The position numbers and the translations under genes are program-made. This document shows positions 13,575 to 13,657 of a stretch of 13,657 nucleotides of DNA, piece by piece. This DNA is from Actinomycetes bacterium (lineage in GTDB: Bacteria; Actinomycetota; Actinomycetes; Mycobacteriales; Mycobacteriaceae), in NCBI GenBank assembly GCA_023417985.1, contig JAEZDV010000045.1, positions 1 through 13,657 on the forward strand. The letters are read 5' to 3'. Within the stretch, counting starts at the first letter, position 1. Each line of letters starts with the position of its first letter. Below the pieces are notes generated by a model. That model saw only the letters and a list, made by a program, of their open reading frames with translations. It was not told the origin of the DNA and did not search any database.

Positions 13575-13657
13575 TCACACCCGGGCCGTTTCTGCTTCCG
13601 TCTCCGTCTCGTCGGCGGCGAGTTCGCGGGTGAGCTTCTCGCCTTCCACGTCGACGT
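13575..13657 (-). CDS. C-terminal end of an unidentified protein (cut by window edge)
   Basis: An open minus-strand frame enters from the right edge and ends with TGA at 13575-13577. The visible last 26 residues include VDVEGEKLTRELAADE (from just inside the edge) and end TETEAETARV. Third codon positions are strongly G or C early on, as in real genes here. The tail is acidic and Glu/Thr-rich, like a disordered C-terminus. A hairpin follows the stop at the right place for a terminator. I do not recognise the protein; with so little sequence a chance open frame cannot be excluded. Confidence 0.45.
   Translation of the reverse strand, partial: VDVEGEKLTRELAADETETEAETARV

Overview
The window is high-GC DNA (roughly two thirds G+C by eye) with GTG starts and GTG/TGA stop-start overlaps. 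It looks like chromosome of a mycolic-acid actinobacterium, most likely Rhodococcus or a close relative. That assignment rests on the style of the proteins (a tgt subtype, a lysE/lysG pair and an ABC pair resembling mycobacterial Rv1273c/Rv1272c), not on any search. No rRNA, tRNA, insertion sequence, phage gene or CRISPR array was seen.

Layout: (1) 39-953, + strand, an RDD-family membrane protein with a long Gln/Tyr/Gly/Pro repeat tail, closed by a strong hairpin terminator. (2) 1051-1800 (+) and 1773-3086 (-), a convergent and overlapping pair: a YhhQ-type 7-deazaguanine precursor transporter and tRNA-guanine transglycosylase (tgt). Together they suggest queuosine salvage. (3) 3135-5834 (-), a P2-type cation ATPase, divergent from 5965-6384 (+), a small flavin-split-barrel (PPOX) protein, and 6390-7307 (+), a CDF cation exporter. 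The shared 130 bp intergenic region contains a cluster of inverted half-sites. (4) 7328-8222 (+), an aldo/keto reductase pseudogene with four separable frame lesions. (5) 8250-8855 (-) and 8928-9827 (+), a divergent LysE/ArgO basic amino-acid exporter and its LysG/ArgP-type LysR regulator, separated by a short AT-rich control region with a perfect 9-bp inverted repeat. (6) 11726-13453 and 9843-11729 (-), a two-gene operon for a heterodimeric type IV ABC exporter with one degenerate and one canonical ATP site. (7) 13575-13657 (-), the C-terminal end of a gene that runs off the window.

Most of the window is ordinary actinobacterial housekeeping and transport. The items most worth a second look are the decayed aldo/keto reductase, whose four lesions sum exactly to an intact frame of 885 bases; the tgt with substrate-pocket residues unlike either textbook class; the metal-handling cluster with its possible operator; and the lysE/lysG control region, whose regulator may be leaderless. 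I did not find a convincing new multi-gene defence or mobile system.
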